Position numbers and translations under genes: made by a program
Source of the DNA: Diphasiastrum complanatum
Lineage: Eukaryota > Streptophyta > Lycopodiopsida > Lycopodiales > Lycopodiaceae
Direction of reading: 5' to 3'
NCBI GenBank assembly: GCA_029204225.1
Contig: CM055111.1
Span: forward strand, 191,001-255,000
Length of the DNA stretch: 64,000 bases
Notes under the pieces: model-generated
Databases searched by the model: none
Told to the model about the DNA's origin: nothing
Seen by the model: the letters and a program-made list of their open reading frames with translations, nothing else
Shown: piece by piece, positions 1 to 9,829 of the stretch
How positions within the stretch are numbered: the stretch's first letter is position 1
How the letters are laid out: every line of letters begins with the position of its first letter

Positions 1-2
1 AT

Positions 3-47
3 GCTCTTGGAATTGTAGATAGATGTACACTAGATTTGCCAAGTTAG
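3..47 (+). pseudogene. copia RNase H C-terminal tail (fragment)
   Basis: The window opens inside the last codons of a Ty1/copia polyprotein. The third frame reads ALGIVDRCTLDLPS and then stops. This lines up with the last residues of the RNase H domains of elements D (ending near 47959) and B (near 10641), which have NLGVISRS-type endings. A polypurine tract and an LTR start follow at once, as expected at the 3' end of such an element. The rest of the element lies outside the window. Confidence 0.6.
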
Positions 48-49
48 AA

Positions 50-60
50 GTGAGGAGGAG
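50..60 (+). other. polypurine tract
   Basis: GTGAGGAGGAG directly abuts the TG that opens the LTR at 61. This is the usual plus-strand priming site of an LTR retrotransposon. Confidence 0.6.
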
Positions 61-922
61 TGTTGAAAATTGTCACTTCTCACTTGACATTGGTTCATGT
101 AAATATTGATCAAACATTAGAATATGTTGATGATATGATTTCACACGTGTGGAGCCCGTTCCCACGTGTGGAGCCTGTTCCCACGTGTGAAAGGATGTAC
201 TTTTCATGTTTGTATATATCCAAATTGATTTTGTATCATTTTAGTTAGTGTGAACATGAAATGACTAGTTTTTAGTCAAGTTGACTAGTCACCTACAAAT
301 TAGCTTTTCCTTGCATGTGCATGAGTAAATGCTCCCACATGGCAAGTGGATGTTCACACGTGTGCATAGAGTACTAGAAGATAAGAGTTGACCATTTTCC
401 TTAGATCCTATTTTGAAGGGAATATTCCTATATTCTAGGAGACTAGCTTTTTGGATTTTAGTCATATTCTAGAAGGTCAACTATTGGATAAGGATCAAGG
501 ATGGATAAAATGGATAGATCTGAGTGATGTGGCACTCTTCACACGTGTGAAGGCCTGCTGGACTGTACCAGACTCATGGATGTACTTGATCCATAAAAGG
601 ATCATCATTCTGCTAAGAAAATTGATGAGACTTTTGCACTCTACACTTTTGTGAGATTTCTAGTCATTTGTCTTGTGATTTTTATGCATGATTGCTATCT
701 AGTATCATTGTACTTGTTGTTTCAGGTGCAGGCCGTACAGTGGATAGTACTCCACACGTGTGAAGCCGCTCTCACTAAAAAATGATGTGTTGATCCATTG
801 CTCTTGCTTAAATCCAAGTGTATTGAATCTAGATCAAGATCTAATGTGTAGAACTTGATAGATTCATTGATTAAGCAACCAATAACTCTCTATGATTGTA
901 AAGTACAATCATTATTGTCCTA
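61..922 (+). repeat. 3' LTR of a copia element (family F)
   Basis: It begins TGTTGAAAATTG right after the polypurine tract. The distal part (about 780-920) matches, in reverse complement, 63701-63850 at the other end of the window, so this is a repeated family. The 3' boundary near 922 is inferred from that copy. The LTR carries the G-box palindrome CACACGTGTG at 142-151, 355-364, 540-549 and 753-762, with further CACGTG cores at 163-168 and 182-187. Short open frames inside it look like chance. Confidence 0.6.
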
Positions 923-945
923 AAAACTGTAAAATTTATCATCAA

Positions 946-1402
946 CGTGGAGTTTGATGGAGATGCTTGTTTGATCAAAAGGAAGGATTTCTTGATTGGA
1001 AAAGGTAAAAGGCAAGGGAAGTTGTTCAAAGTAGATGCTTGTGTTATTGCTAGCCAAGTTGGATGTGTTGCAAGGGAACAAATTTCTATTCAAGAGGTTT
1101 GGCACAAAAGGATGGGACATGTCAACTTCAATTCATTGGAGGTAATGGCAAGGAAGAAGGTTGTGATTGGTCTTCCAAGTTCCTTAAGTGATGTCAAGCA
1201 TGTTTGCGAGTCTTGTGCTTTGTCTAAGTCACATAGACTACCCTATAAGTCTAGATGTATTTCTAGATATACAAAGCCTTTTCAACTTGTACATTCGGAT
1301 ATTCATGGATTTACTACAATTAGCAATAGTGGAGCTAAGATATATGTAATATTCATTGATGATTTTAGTAGATTTTGTTGGATCTATTTACTAAAGAGCA
1401 AA
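946..1402 (+). pseudogene. copia GAG-pre-integrase / integrase N-terminal fragment
   Basis: An open frame begins EFDGDACLIKRKD and continues through WHKRMGH and CESCALSKSHRLPY (the HHCC-type zinc site of copia integrase) to FIDDFSRFCWIYLLKSK, the start of the catalytic core. It is nearly identical to 38640-39100 in element C, so both derive from one family. Homology starts and ends abruptly at about 946 and 1402, so this is an isolated 0.46-kb piece without flanking protease or catalytic core. The sequence to 1499 has no recognisable gene. Confidence 0.85.
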
Positions 1403-1499
1403 TATAACATGTTTTGGGTGGATTCCATAGGATCAAAGAGTGCACATTTCATATCCATCTGCTATTATCTCCAATTCATGTATTGTAGTCTATAATTGA

Positions 1500-1720
1500 T
1501 CAATAGTCTCATTGAGCTTATCTTCATGACAAGTGCACATGTGTCCTCATAACCAATTCCCACTATTTGTGCATACCCTTTAGCTACCAGTATTGACTTA
1601 GATCTCTCTTTCCCATTAGGCTTCCTTCTAGTAGGTGACTACCAAACCGAATGCATTGTTTCGCTTGATTGATTGCGACTTTTTCTTTCATCTATCTCCC
1701 AGTAGCTTGATTGTCTCGTT
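1500..1720 (-). pseudogene. copia reverse transcriptase N-terminal fragment
   Basis: On the minus strand the frame reads PNGKERSKSILVAKGYAQ, then GIGYEDTCALVMK. This matches the copia RT opening (K-x-x-NG-x-x-x-x-K-A-R-LVAKGYxQ, DYxETFAPV) with several substitutions. The fragment is short and lacks the catalytic YVDD region. It lies opposite in strand to the neighbouring copia fragment at 946-1402, so the two are separate insertions or a rearrangement. Positions 1721-1921 hold nothing I recognise. Confidence 0.6.
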
Positions 1721-1921
1721 AACAAATAGTACCAAAATATGTTCAAAGCTCATATATTTTGTTTTATTTTGTTTTCCTTGAGCTAGACAATTGTACTTAT
1801 TATGTTTTTGTAAAAAATATAATGGATAAATAAGTCTTCACTAGTGATACCTAATCTTTATCTGATTATCATTTTGTGATTGTGTTTTCTTTTGCAAGAC
1901 ATATAAAAAAATGTCTTCCAT

Positions 1922-2160
1922 AACTACAACAAGGCGGGCGATTTTCAGCACTCTTTTTGAGCTTTTTTTTAGATAGAATTTAAAACAAGGCGTGGGGGTA
2001 GCGGAAAGCTCGAGCGTCAAGTCCACTTTTTGGCCTCAATATAAGCCTCACAAGCTATAACATTTTTTTTCAAAGACTTACAGAGAGGGTTATATAGAGG
2101 CTTATAGAGAGGGCTATAAACTTGAGGTTTATAGAGAGGATCAAGCAGGCCAAGAGGCTT
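1922..2160 (+). repeat. CACTA-like terminal segment (left-facing copy)
   Basis: The outer end reads AACTACAACAAGGCGGGC, a near match to the CACTACAACAAG termini of plant CACTA (En/Spm) transposons. About 240 bp inward, including GAGG-x-TTATAGAGAG subterminal repeats and ending CAAGCAGGCCAAG, is homologous to the reverse complement of 16856-17095 at roughly 75% by eye. No transposase lies between here and the next fragment. Confidence 0.55.
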
Positions 2161-2257
2161 TTCAGAATACGCTACTCACCGAGGGTAACCATGACTGATG
2201 AAAAAAAGGGCCCTCGGTATAAATCATAGTATGTTATAGAATGTAAATGGAGAGCAC

Positions 2258-3202
2258 GGCAAGCCAACATTGCCAATAAGAAGGAAGACACTATTGCAAG
2301 TGATGGAGAGGGATCTCTTATGGTCTCTAGTTTCTCATCTATTCCTTTCAAGAAGGACGGCCTATGGTATATTGATAGTGGAGCCTCTTCACATATGTGT
2401 AGCTCCAAGGACTCTTTCTCTTCTATTGCACCTTATGATGGAGTCAAGAAATCAATATACACTGCAAATGATTTTGAATGTCCTATTGAAGGCATAGGGA
2501 ACATTCCCTTGAAGCTTGCATCCTCTAAAGTTCTTTCTCTCTCTAAAGTTCTTTATGTACCTAAGCTTACCAAGAATCTTATTAGTGTTGACCAATTGCT
2601 TGATAATGGCCTTGATGTAAAATTCAATGTTGATACTTGCACTATCAAGAAGAATGATGAGATACTTGCATTAGGATCTAGATTTGGTGGCATCTATAAA
2701 CTAGATCCAAATGAGTATGTGAATGCTTGTAATGTTGCTCTTGTGAACAAGCTCTCTATGGAGGAATTATGGCATAGGAGGTTGGGACATCCCAACTACA
2801 AATCCATGCTCTCTATGATCAAAGAAGCCAAAGCTATTGGCTTGCCAAAGTCACTCTCCAAGAAGATCAAGCCTTGTGAGGCTTGTGCTATTGCTAAATC
2901 TCACAAAAAGCCTTTTACAAGATCTTCTATCAAAAGCAAGCATCCTTTGGAGTTAATCCACTCGGATGTGCATTTCTCATCAACTACAAGCAAGGGAGGA
3001 GCCACTTGTTTTGTTACTTTCATTGATGATTACACAAGATTCACTTGGATATATCTTCTTGCTTCTAAATCTATGGTGCTTGATCATTTCCTTATTTTCA
3101 AAGCTTATGTAGAGAAGCAATTCTCATTCAAGATTTAAGCTCTTAGACGTGATGGAGGTGGTGAATATATCTCCAATAAATTTCAAGATTTTTGTGAGCT
3201 CC
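2258..3202 (+). pseudogene. copia protease-integrase fragment
   Basis: The open frame 2320-3138 contains the aspartic protease motif YIDSGASSHM, then GAG-pre-integrase (ELWHRRLGHPNYKS), the integrase zinc site (CEACAIAKSHKKP) and the start of the catalytic core (HSDVHF, FIDDYTRFTWIYL). It is almost identical to 44820-45760 in element D. A stop interrupts it at 3136-3138. Homology ends near 3202, before the third integrase acidic residue. It starts exactly one codon after the gag stop of element D. Confidence 0.85.
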
Positions 3203-3206
3203 ATGT

Positions 3207-3570
3207 CAGAGAATGGGCAAACCAGCAAGATCGACTAATTGGCCATTGGTACCAATCTTACCATTGGCACCATTTGAAAAATGGGGTATCGATTTTGTGG
3301 GGCCAATTAAACTAGCTACAAGACACAAGAACACTGATATATATTAATAGCAACAGACTATTGCACAAAAATGGTCGAAACTGAACTTATGAAGAAAAAT
3401 ATGACAATAGACATATGAAATTTCCTGGAAAATTAAATACAAGATGGATGGGGCCTTATAAAGTTATTGAAGTATTTTTCAATAATTCGATCCAGCTAGC
3501 TGATCTTGAAGGAAATTTCCTTGATACAAGAGTAAATGGCTCTCGTGTCAAAAAGTATAATCAACCATAG
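3207..3570 (+). pseudogene. Ty3/gypsy integrase remnant with C-terminal domain
   Basis: One frame gives WGIDFVGPIKLATRHKNT, typical of the beginning of the gypsy integrase core. A second frame gives FPGKLNTRWMGPYKVIEV followed by LADLEGNFLDTRVNGSRV and a stop at 3568-3570, typical of the integrase C-terminal end. The middle of the core, with the remaining catalytic acidic residues, is missing. It abuts the unrelated copia fragment ending near 3202. Confidence 0.8.
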
Positions 3571-3755
3571 AAGTGATTTAAATAAACCCTTGGTTTTATG
3601 TAAGCAATTTCAAATATATGCTTTTCCAAGAGAATATCGTTTTTTTCTTATTTATTTATTTATTTATTTATTATTATTATTATTCTATATCTTATCCTCT
3701 TCTCAGTCAACAAGGACGTTTTCCTATTTGAGGGGGAGGAGAGATATTTTATAGG
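3571..3755 (+). other. gypsy 3' untranslated region with polypurine tract
   Basis: This non-coding stretch follows the integrase stop. It holds a TTTA/TTA microsatellite-like run near 3650-3685 and the purine tract TGAGGGGGAGGAG at about 3729-3741. The tract is separated by about 14 bp from the likely LTR start at 3756, so either the tract or the LTR boundary is slightly uncertain. Confidence 0.5.
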
Positions 3756-4166
3756 TGTTAGAATCTTTTTAGGATGAATTTGTTAAGGTCGAAAACATGT
3801 CCTTAAGATTCATAACGATCGAAAATATCCGATCTGACGGACTTGTTCGGAAATATTTGAACCAATTCGATTGGATCCAGGGTCGAACATGCCAGGAAAA
3901 TTTCGAACCTTGATAATTTTCAACCCTTTGAAAAAGAAACGATCTTTCATATTTTCCAGTTATACGGTTGGCGTACACCTGCCATTAATTTTTTTGACGG
4001 TTATTGCAACGACAATATCTTTTGTCCTTGGCTGACGTCATCCAATTTAAGAGTGATTTATTCTCATTTACTTGTCATATCAGTCACTTTTTCTCTTTTC
4101 CATAGCATATTCCGCGAGCAGTTTTTAGACTTCTAGATTTTTTGATTCTATTGTTCTATTGCAAAA

Positions 4167-5188
4167 TGTGAAAAAAGTGGATCTTGAATGGATCCAAACT
4201 CCCAAAATACTTGGCTAAGATCTTTGCACAACAAGCTACAAAAGCTAGAAATGGCAAAGCATCCCAATGCTACCTTTGATACACATGAACTTGACAAAGC
4301 ATTCAAGAGACAAAAGAAGCTAATAAAAGGTACTGATGGCAGCCAAAAACAACAACATACCAGCCATACAATAGCAGCCTACCACTTTTGGAAACCTCTT
4401 AAGATCATACACAAAAGCACATCATCTATATACTGCATTGGTGGCCCAGAATGGAAGAAAAAACTCTAGAGCCCCGCGAAGAACCAGTAGGGCAAATAAA
4501 TGGAGAACGAGCAAGCTTTGAACAAACCCAAATATGTTATTACTTTACGTGATTAATAAGGTACGAATCTTTCAAAACCTAAGAATTGAACCTAGGTAAG
4601 AGTACAACACTAATGGCAATGTGGGCAGTACTCAAAGAAGGGCCATCCGTGACCTATCTCCCATGGAAGAAGGCAGAGGAAAATTAAGTGGTTGACTGAT
4701 GCCAAGAAAATAGCCACCTAGAATAAAGTGTTAGATCCTTGTGCTTGGCAAGAGGTTGTGGTTGGCATTTTATTTAGATCTTGTTGGCAGGGCTCACGAG
4801 AGAATCATACTAGAACCAAAGAGATCTCAATGGAGGAAGAAACTGTGACAATGTTCTATTGATCTCTCTCAACAATACAATAAGTCTCTCCAACCTGTTC
4901 TCCACAAATTTCAGCCTTATATAGGTGAGAGAGATGACTCTCTCTCCTCCCCCCAATTTTAGGGCACCAGTAGCCAAAAATAGCCAATTTCGGCCTATAT
5001 GTCCAAATAACATGATTTTGGTGTCATTTTGAAGGTCCTAAAGTTTGAGACTTCTTCAATATGAAATATTTACTAAAATAAAATTATCTAGGCCTCTTTC
5101 ACACGTGTTAAAGGTTAGAGCCAAAACTATGTACAAAAATTGCCAATTTAGGCCTCAAACTAGCTAGGAAATGTTGACAATTTTCACA
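4167..5188 (-). repeat. 3' LTR of element A (with internal replacement)
   Basis: It matches 9110-9763 at both ends but is about 370 bp longer, because 4419-4823 replaces roughly 25 bp of the other LTR. A variant G-box palindrome CACACGTGTT is at 5100-5109. The adjacent sequence at 5189-5199, CTCCCTCTTTA on the plus strand, is a polypurine tract on the minus strand. Confidence 0.85.
4419..4823. other. 405-bp foreign segment inside the 3' LTR of element A
   Basis: The two LTRs of element A align up to CACAAAAGC and again from TCTCAATGGAGG. Between these points the right LTR has about 25 bp and the left LTR has this 405-bp segment. I see no open frame, terminal inverted repeats or clear duplication, so it could be a small insertion plus deletion or a gene-conversion patch. 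Confidence 0.6.
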
Positions 5189-5201
5189 CTCCCTCTTTAA
5201 C

Positions 5202-6480
5202 TTAACTTGCTAGTTTTACAACACTAATTTTCTCCAACCTAAGAATGATCTCCATCATGATAATATATCTCTTATCAAGTGCTCTAATATTTACAATATG
5301 AAGTACAACATAATTGATATAGATAATAGTGTCCATATAGGATGCTTCACTATTTCCTACATCAATTTTATATAGAATGGTGAACAAGATACATGTAAAA
5401 GAACATAGAATCATAATGAAAGGATTCCTCCATGTATCCACCTTTGAATTCTCTGTAAAACAGCAGCAAACAAGTTGTAAGTGAAAGTAACCAACAATTG
5501 TTTGCATGCCTCCTCCACATTCCACTATTCCCATAGTGAATGCACCATGTATCTCCATGAATGAACCTTCGTCATCACCTTGCCTTTGTAGATCTCCAAT
5601 CCATGAAAGCCCTTGAGTGAATGATTGCTAAAATGATGCGTTCTCTGATCCATTTGATTGAGCAAAACCTAAACTTGAAATACTTGAAGTATCTCCACAA
5701 GATATGCATACAACCCTTGATCCCACATTGTCAACAATTTGCCAATTTGCCAATACTAGGATGCTAGATCTTGAACTTTGCTCAAAAGTAAACATATTGA
5801 CCACTTCAATATTTTTCAAGATTTGAATGAATGCATGTAATTTATCATAAAAACCAGCAATGACAACTATTCCATCTCCAAGATCCAAAGGATGCAAAAC
5901 TATGGAACTAGTTTCATTGAATTTTGACAATTCCAACACATTGACATGACAATGTTCATACATGAGATTAAACATGGTAGAGTAAAAGGACACTTCCTTG
6001 TTGCTCCAAGAACCTTACTTAAAACTTCAAGAACCTGTAAAAACAGATCCAAAATGCTTTGCCCATGTGGCTCCCCGTGGATGCTTTTGACTGGCTTCCA
6101 ATTGTTACTTGCCTCTTGGTGTTGATGAAGCAATTCAAGATCAACATCTTGATCTTCCAATAAAACATCAAGGACTTTGCATTTATAAGAATCTTCAAAT
6201 CTGAACCTCTGAAGATACTCCCTCTCAAACACATGATTAACATCCCACAAGATCTCATCATTGCTTGATTTCAACCTTTCACTATAGTTAGTGAAAACAA
6301 TGTCACCATCATAAACCAAAAGATAGATTTTTACAATTCTATCCAACATGAAGTAGAATAGATGAAGTTGAGTATCAAACCTAATCAAACTAGCCCATTT
6401 TAGTTTAAACCAAACCTCAATGATCTCACCAATGAGATCTTCCTTGCCTTGAAGAAAAATTGCCACTTGAGTTGCTCCAT
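5202..6480 (-). pseudogene. unrecognised coding module, part 2 (element A)
   Basis: Minus-strand frames run 6466 to 5900, 5993 to 5628 and 5558 to 5202, with frame changes between them. Motifs include EDQDVDLELL, VKSIHGE, LSKVLGATRKC, HVNVLELSK, PLDLGDGIVVIAGFYD, EGSFMEIHG and YKIDVGNSEAS. The same motifs occur in the same order in element C (35350-36410): DDQEVDLKAL, IKSIKGE, SKVKGAARKC, HVDVCKLSR, FLAGFSDEN, GGSFMEYHG, CKIDVRNNEAS. None belongs to RT, RNase H or integrase families I know. Function unknown; a captured host sequence is one possibility. Confidence 0.55.
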
Positions 6481-7904
6481 GTAGTCTTCTTCATCCAACC
6501 TTTTGCCATCTTGATCATGCATGCTCCACCACAATCATAGCATCCTTTCAGTTGATGAATAGATGTAAGATCCATGCCTTGGATCTTCCCAAGAGTCAGT
6601 CTTCCTTTGCCCTTTCCTTCACAAGACTCCCTCTTAATGATCACACCATAGAAGTTAGCAATCTCCCTCTTGATAGTTGCATCATAAGAAATGGAAGAAT
6701 CTTGAACATTAGAAGCCATGAAAAGAATACATAGTACCTTCAATATAAGAATGATTGAAGTACTTTCTCTTGTCAAACCTGTACTTTTAATCAATGATAT
6801 AGGTAGTGATAATGAACCCTCACTATCATTCACAAAAGCATCATTCAAGGTACATCCTATTTTGAACACTTCACATTCATCTCTCCCTTTTGACTTGAGA
6901 TCTTCCTCACCAAGTCTCATGATAGAACCTTTTGATCTACTTTCTTTATGAATACATGTGACACCACTTGTTGCACAAATGACTTTCTTGGACTCATCAC
7001 ATAGAGATACAAAAAAACCTTTTTCTTCAAACATTCTCAAAGCACCGTCTTTTTCCAAATGAGTCAATAACTCATTAGCAACAACGATTTCCCAAGAAGA
7101 GTTTTCATCACCTCCATTGATGAAGTTAGCTCTCTTCTTACCTTTTCCATTTTTGCACTTGCCATGTAGTTCCATTGAAGAGCCACCAAGACTTGGAAAT
7201 CTATGAGTAGAAGAGTTCAAACATGATACTAATTTAGCACCACATGACTCCATTTGACTAGTAGGTAGCACTAGTCCATCTTCAAGATCCAATGGATCCA
7301 AAACATTGATCATAGATTCACCAAACGTTGCCAAGTTAGCATAACAATAACTATCTCCAAGAAGCTCATTAGATCTCAACCTAGATCTAGCATAAGGAAG
7401 CTCTTTAGACTTTGCATAAGATCTACCAATCTTATTGATGCTAGGAATTGACTTTTGAAAGTTGAGAGAACCACCAACATCCATTTCATTCCTCTTGTTA
7501 GACATAACAAATGCATCAAGATTGTAAAGCCTACCTTGTCTATTTCCCCTAGCAATCAAGACATCTCCCTTAGTAATGAAGCAAACATCCCCAACAAACT
7601 TTGTCTTGTACCCTTTCTTTAACATTTGACCAACACTTAGCAAATTCCTTGAAAGTGAAGGACTGTAAAGAACACCATCAAGCCTTGCATTCCTATTAGT
7701 AGAAAGGCAAATAGGAATTGAGCCAATACCTTTGATCATACACTCACCGCCATTTGGCATGTGAACCACTTTCTTGGTTCCAACATAAGAGATCAAAAAA
7801 GTAAAGAACTCCTTGTGACTAGTCATGTGTGAACTAGATCCACTCTCTATCCACCATGAATCCTTGTCCCTTCCACTTGACATTAGACTTGAAGAACACA
7901 TCAT
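6426..7904 (-). CDS. chimeric protease / unrecognised protein of element A
   Basis: This is a 492-codon open frame; the frame stays open upstream to a stop near 8055, where it covers a zinc-knuckle remnant. Residues 17-130 are a copia protease and pre-integrase region: WWIESGSSSHMTSHKEFF has the active-site DSGA changed to ESGS, followed by LSRNLLSVGQM. Around residues 165-180, KELPYARSRLRS resembles the integrase zinc-site tail, but the HHCC site itself is missing. From about residue 190 the sequence is unfamiliar, with PLDLEDGLVLP and SMELHGKCKNGKG echoing motifs in the next module. The protease is probably inactive because the catalytic aspartate is lost. It ends near the frameshift into 5900-6466. 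Confidence 0.55.
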   Translation of the reverse strand: MMCSSSLMSSGRDKDSWWIESGSSSHMTSHKEFFTFLISYVGTKKVVHMPNGGECMIKGIGSIPICLSTNRNARLDGVLYSPSLSRNLLSVGQMLKKGYKTKFVGDVCFITKGDVLIARGNRQGRLYNLDAFVMSNKRNEMDVGGSLNFQKSIPSINKIGRSYAKSKELPYARSRLRSNELLGDSYCYANLATFGESMINVLDPLDLEDGLVLPTSQMESCGAKLVSCLNSSTHRFPSLGGSSMELHGKCKNGKGKKRANFINGGDENSSWEIVVANELLTHLEKDGALRMFEEKGFFVSLCDESKKVICATSGVTCIHKESRSKGSIMRLGEEDLKSKGRDECEVFKIGCTLNDAFVNDSEGSLSLPISLIKSTGLTRESTSIILILKVLCILFMASNVQDSSISYDATIKREIANFYGVIIKRESCEGKGKGRLTLGKIQGMDLTSIHQLKGCYDCGGACMIKMAKGWMKKTTWSNSSGNFSSRQGRSHW

Positions 7905-8055
7905 GAGAGAATCACAATAATCTAGATCCTCATTAGAAGTACAAAAGTTGTTTTGCTTGCTACCTTCATTACTTTGCTTCTTATGACATTCATTTGCAAA
8001 ATGATCTTTTATCCCAGAATAAAAGCACTTGAACTTTGAGATCTCAGAAAATCTA
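7905..8055 (-). pseudogene. gag zinc-knuckle remnant of element A
   Basis: The minus-strand frame reads FKCFYSGIKDHFANEC. This fits the copia knuckle C-x2-C-x4-H-x4-C except that the second Cys is Ser and the conserved Gly before His is Asp. It is in frame with the following protease region. The gag core domain expected upstream is absent, so most of gag has been deleted. Confidence 0.65.
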
Positions 8056-8061
8056 GGACCC

Positions 8062-9096
8062 TAAAACACTTCTATCTTGAACCTGGCTGGTTTCCAAGCA
8101 TAGAAAGGAAGATTGAAATGCATGCAACACTTTGCACACACTAAGAATGGATTACAAACTCAAACCAACCTGAAAAAAATCTTGCTTAAGCTCTCAAACT
8201 TTCCAGCAAGTGACCAAATAAAGTTATGGTGTGAAGAGTTACTTGCATTCTTAGAAAATACACAAGACTAGGCTGCCAAGAATACCTAGAATTGAAAAAA
8301 TATGATCAACACATGATCAATACACTAAGATATTGATTCAACCTGTAAAACCAACCACACTTCTAAAAGTTTATAAACTCCAAAAAGTGATAAATACAAG
8401 CTTTAGAGGTGAATGAAAAAGCACACTTAGTGAATCACAAGACTAGCTTCACTAGCTTGTCAAATCTTGATGTTTAGATGTAGATCTAAGAGCACTTCAT
8501 ATGAGAATGTTCCTCAACCTGTTAAGAACCTGAAAACACATTTGCATAATGGTTAAAACCTTCCAGCAAATGCCTCCAATCAAATTACATAAGGAGAGTT
8601 ACTTACATGCTCAACAAAGTACACCAAAATTTATGCAAAAGATTGTTGGCAATTTGTTCACCCAAAAGGGGATCTTTCATCCAAGTGGGAGCTTTGCTCA
8701 GCCTTTTGGAGAGTTACAAAATCACTCAAAGAGTATTCATCATCCACTTAAGGAGAAGGTTCATCCACTTAAGGAGAGTGTTCATCCACAAAGGAGAGTG
8801 TTCATCCACAAAAGTGGAGATTGTCAACAATAGATTGAACAAAACATTGTTAGTATTGAATATGCACAAGCCTCACAATCAACAAATGATTAGGTGTTAT
8901 AATCTGATTCAAAATAGCTTCTTCTCAACCTTCGATCTTCAAAAGACCTGAAATATGCGTTTGATCCACAAGTTCAGCTCAACAAATAAAGGTTAGTAAG
9001 ATTTGATCAACAATGCAATGCATAATCATGCTAGAACTTGATCAAACATCCAAATATCACCATAGATGAGAAACTTACTAAAAAAAGTAGCCAACT
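8062..9096 (-). other. leader of element A with short tandem repeat
   Basis: This is the untranslated region between primer site and gag remnant on the minus strand. Near 8747-8820 it holds about 3.5 units of a 20-21-bp tandem repeat (AAGGAGAGTGTTCATCCAC). The short open frames here arise from that repeat. No gene is recognisable. Confidence 0.5.
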
Positions 9097-9109
9097 AGAT
9101 CTGATACCA
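9097..9109 (-). other. primer-binding site of element A
   Basis: On the minus strand it reads TGGTATCAGATCT immediately after the CA end of the LTR. This matches the 3' end of plant initiator tRNA-Met over the first ten bases. Confidence 0.75.
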
Positions 9110-9763
9110 TGTGAAAAAAGTGGATCTTGAATGGATCCAAACTCCCATAATACTTGGCTAAGATCTTTGCACAACAAGCTACAAAAGCTAGAAATGGCAA
9201 AGCATCCTAATGCTACATTTGATACACATGAACTTAACAAAGCATTCAAGAGACAAAAGAAGCTAATAAAAGGTACTGATGGTAGCCAAAAACAACAACA
9301 TACCAGCCCTACAACAGCCAACTACCGCTTTTGGAAACCTCTTAAGATCATACACAAAAGCTTGAAGACAATACACAATGCAATGCTCTCAATGGAGGAA
9401 GAAACTGTGACAATGATCTATTGATCTATCTCAACAATACAATAAGTTTCTCCAACCTGTTCTCCACAAATTTCAGCCTAGTATAGGTGAGAGAGATGAC
9501 TCTCTCTCCTCTCTCTAGAACTTAGGGCCCAAATTTAGGGCACTAGTAGCCTGAAATAGCCAATTTTGGCCTATATGTCCAAATAGCATGATTTTGGTGT
9601 CATTTCGAAGGTCTGAAGTTTGAGACTTCTTCAATATGAAATATCTACTAAAATAAAAGTATCTAGGCCTCTTTCACATGTGTGAAAGATTAGATCTAAA
9701 ACCATGTACAAAAATTGCCAATTTAGGCCTCAAACTAGCTAGGAAATGTTGACAATTTTCACA
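9110..9763 (-). repeat. 5' LTR of element A
   Basis: It is a 654-bp LTR beginning TGTGAAAAAAGTGG and ending ACAATTTTCACA on the plus strand, a partner of 4167-5188. It lacks the 405-bp segment present in the partner. The G-box core is degenerate here (CACATGTGTG near 9670). Confidence 0.85.
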
Positions 9764-9829
9764 CGAAATCTTCTATCTCTGTTCTACAAATGAAATGGCA
9801 TCCACTAGAGTATGGGCCAGAGCCAAAAT

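Larger units (their letters stand above)
4167..9763 (-). mobile_element. copia LTR retrotransposon A (non-autonomous, minus strand)
   Basis: Two LTRs (4167-5188 and 9110-9763) share TGTGAAAAAAGTGG at one end and AATTTTCACA at the other. The minus-strand signals are in place: a primer-binding site TGGTATCAGATCT next to the right LTR and a purine tract next to the left LTR. Flanking 5-mers CAAAA (4162-4166) and CGAAA (9764-9768) look like a target-site duplication with one change. Inside are a zinc-knuckle remnant, a protease domain and an unfamiliar module. No integrase catalytic core, RT or RNase H is visible, so it would need enzymes in trans. Confidence 0.85.
3756..9788 (+). repeat. gypsy 3' LTR interrupted by copia element A
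   Basis: The LTR seems to open TGTTAGAATC at 3756, break at 4166, and resume after element A at 9769-9788, ending TTCTACA. The ends are an imperfect inverted pair (TGTTAGAA / TTCTACA). Without A the LTR would be about 430 bp. It sits just downstream of a gypsy integrase remnant and polypurine tract on the same strand. The 9789-9829 spacer to element B holds no gene. Confidence 0.5.

Noticed and set aside
4188-4469. Frame of about 95 codons MDPNSQNTWLRSLHN..., also at 9131-9424
   Set aside because: It occupies the same position in both LTRs of element A and has no retroelement domain. It begins within the LTR and is broken by the replaced segment in one copy.
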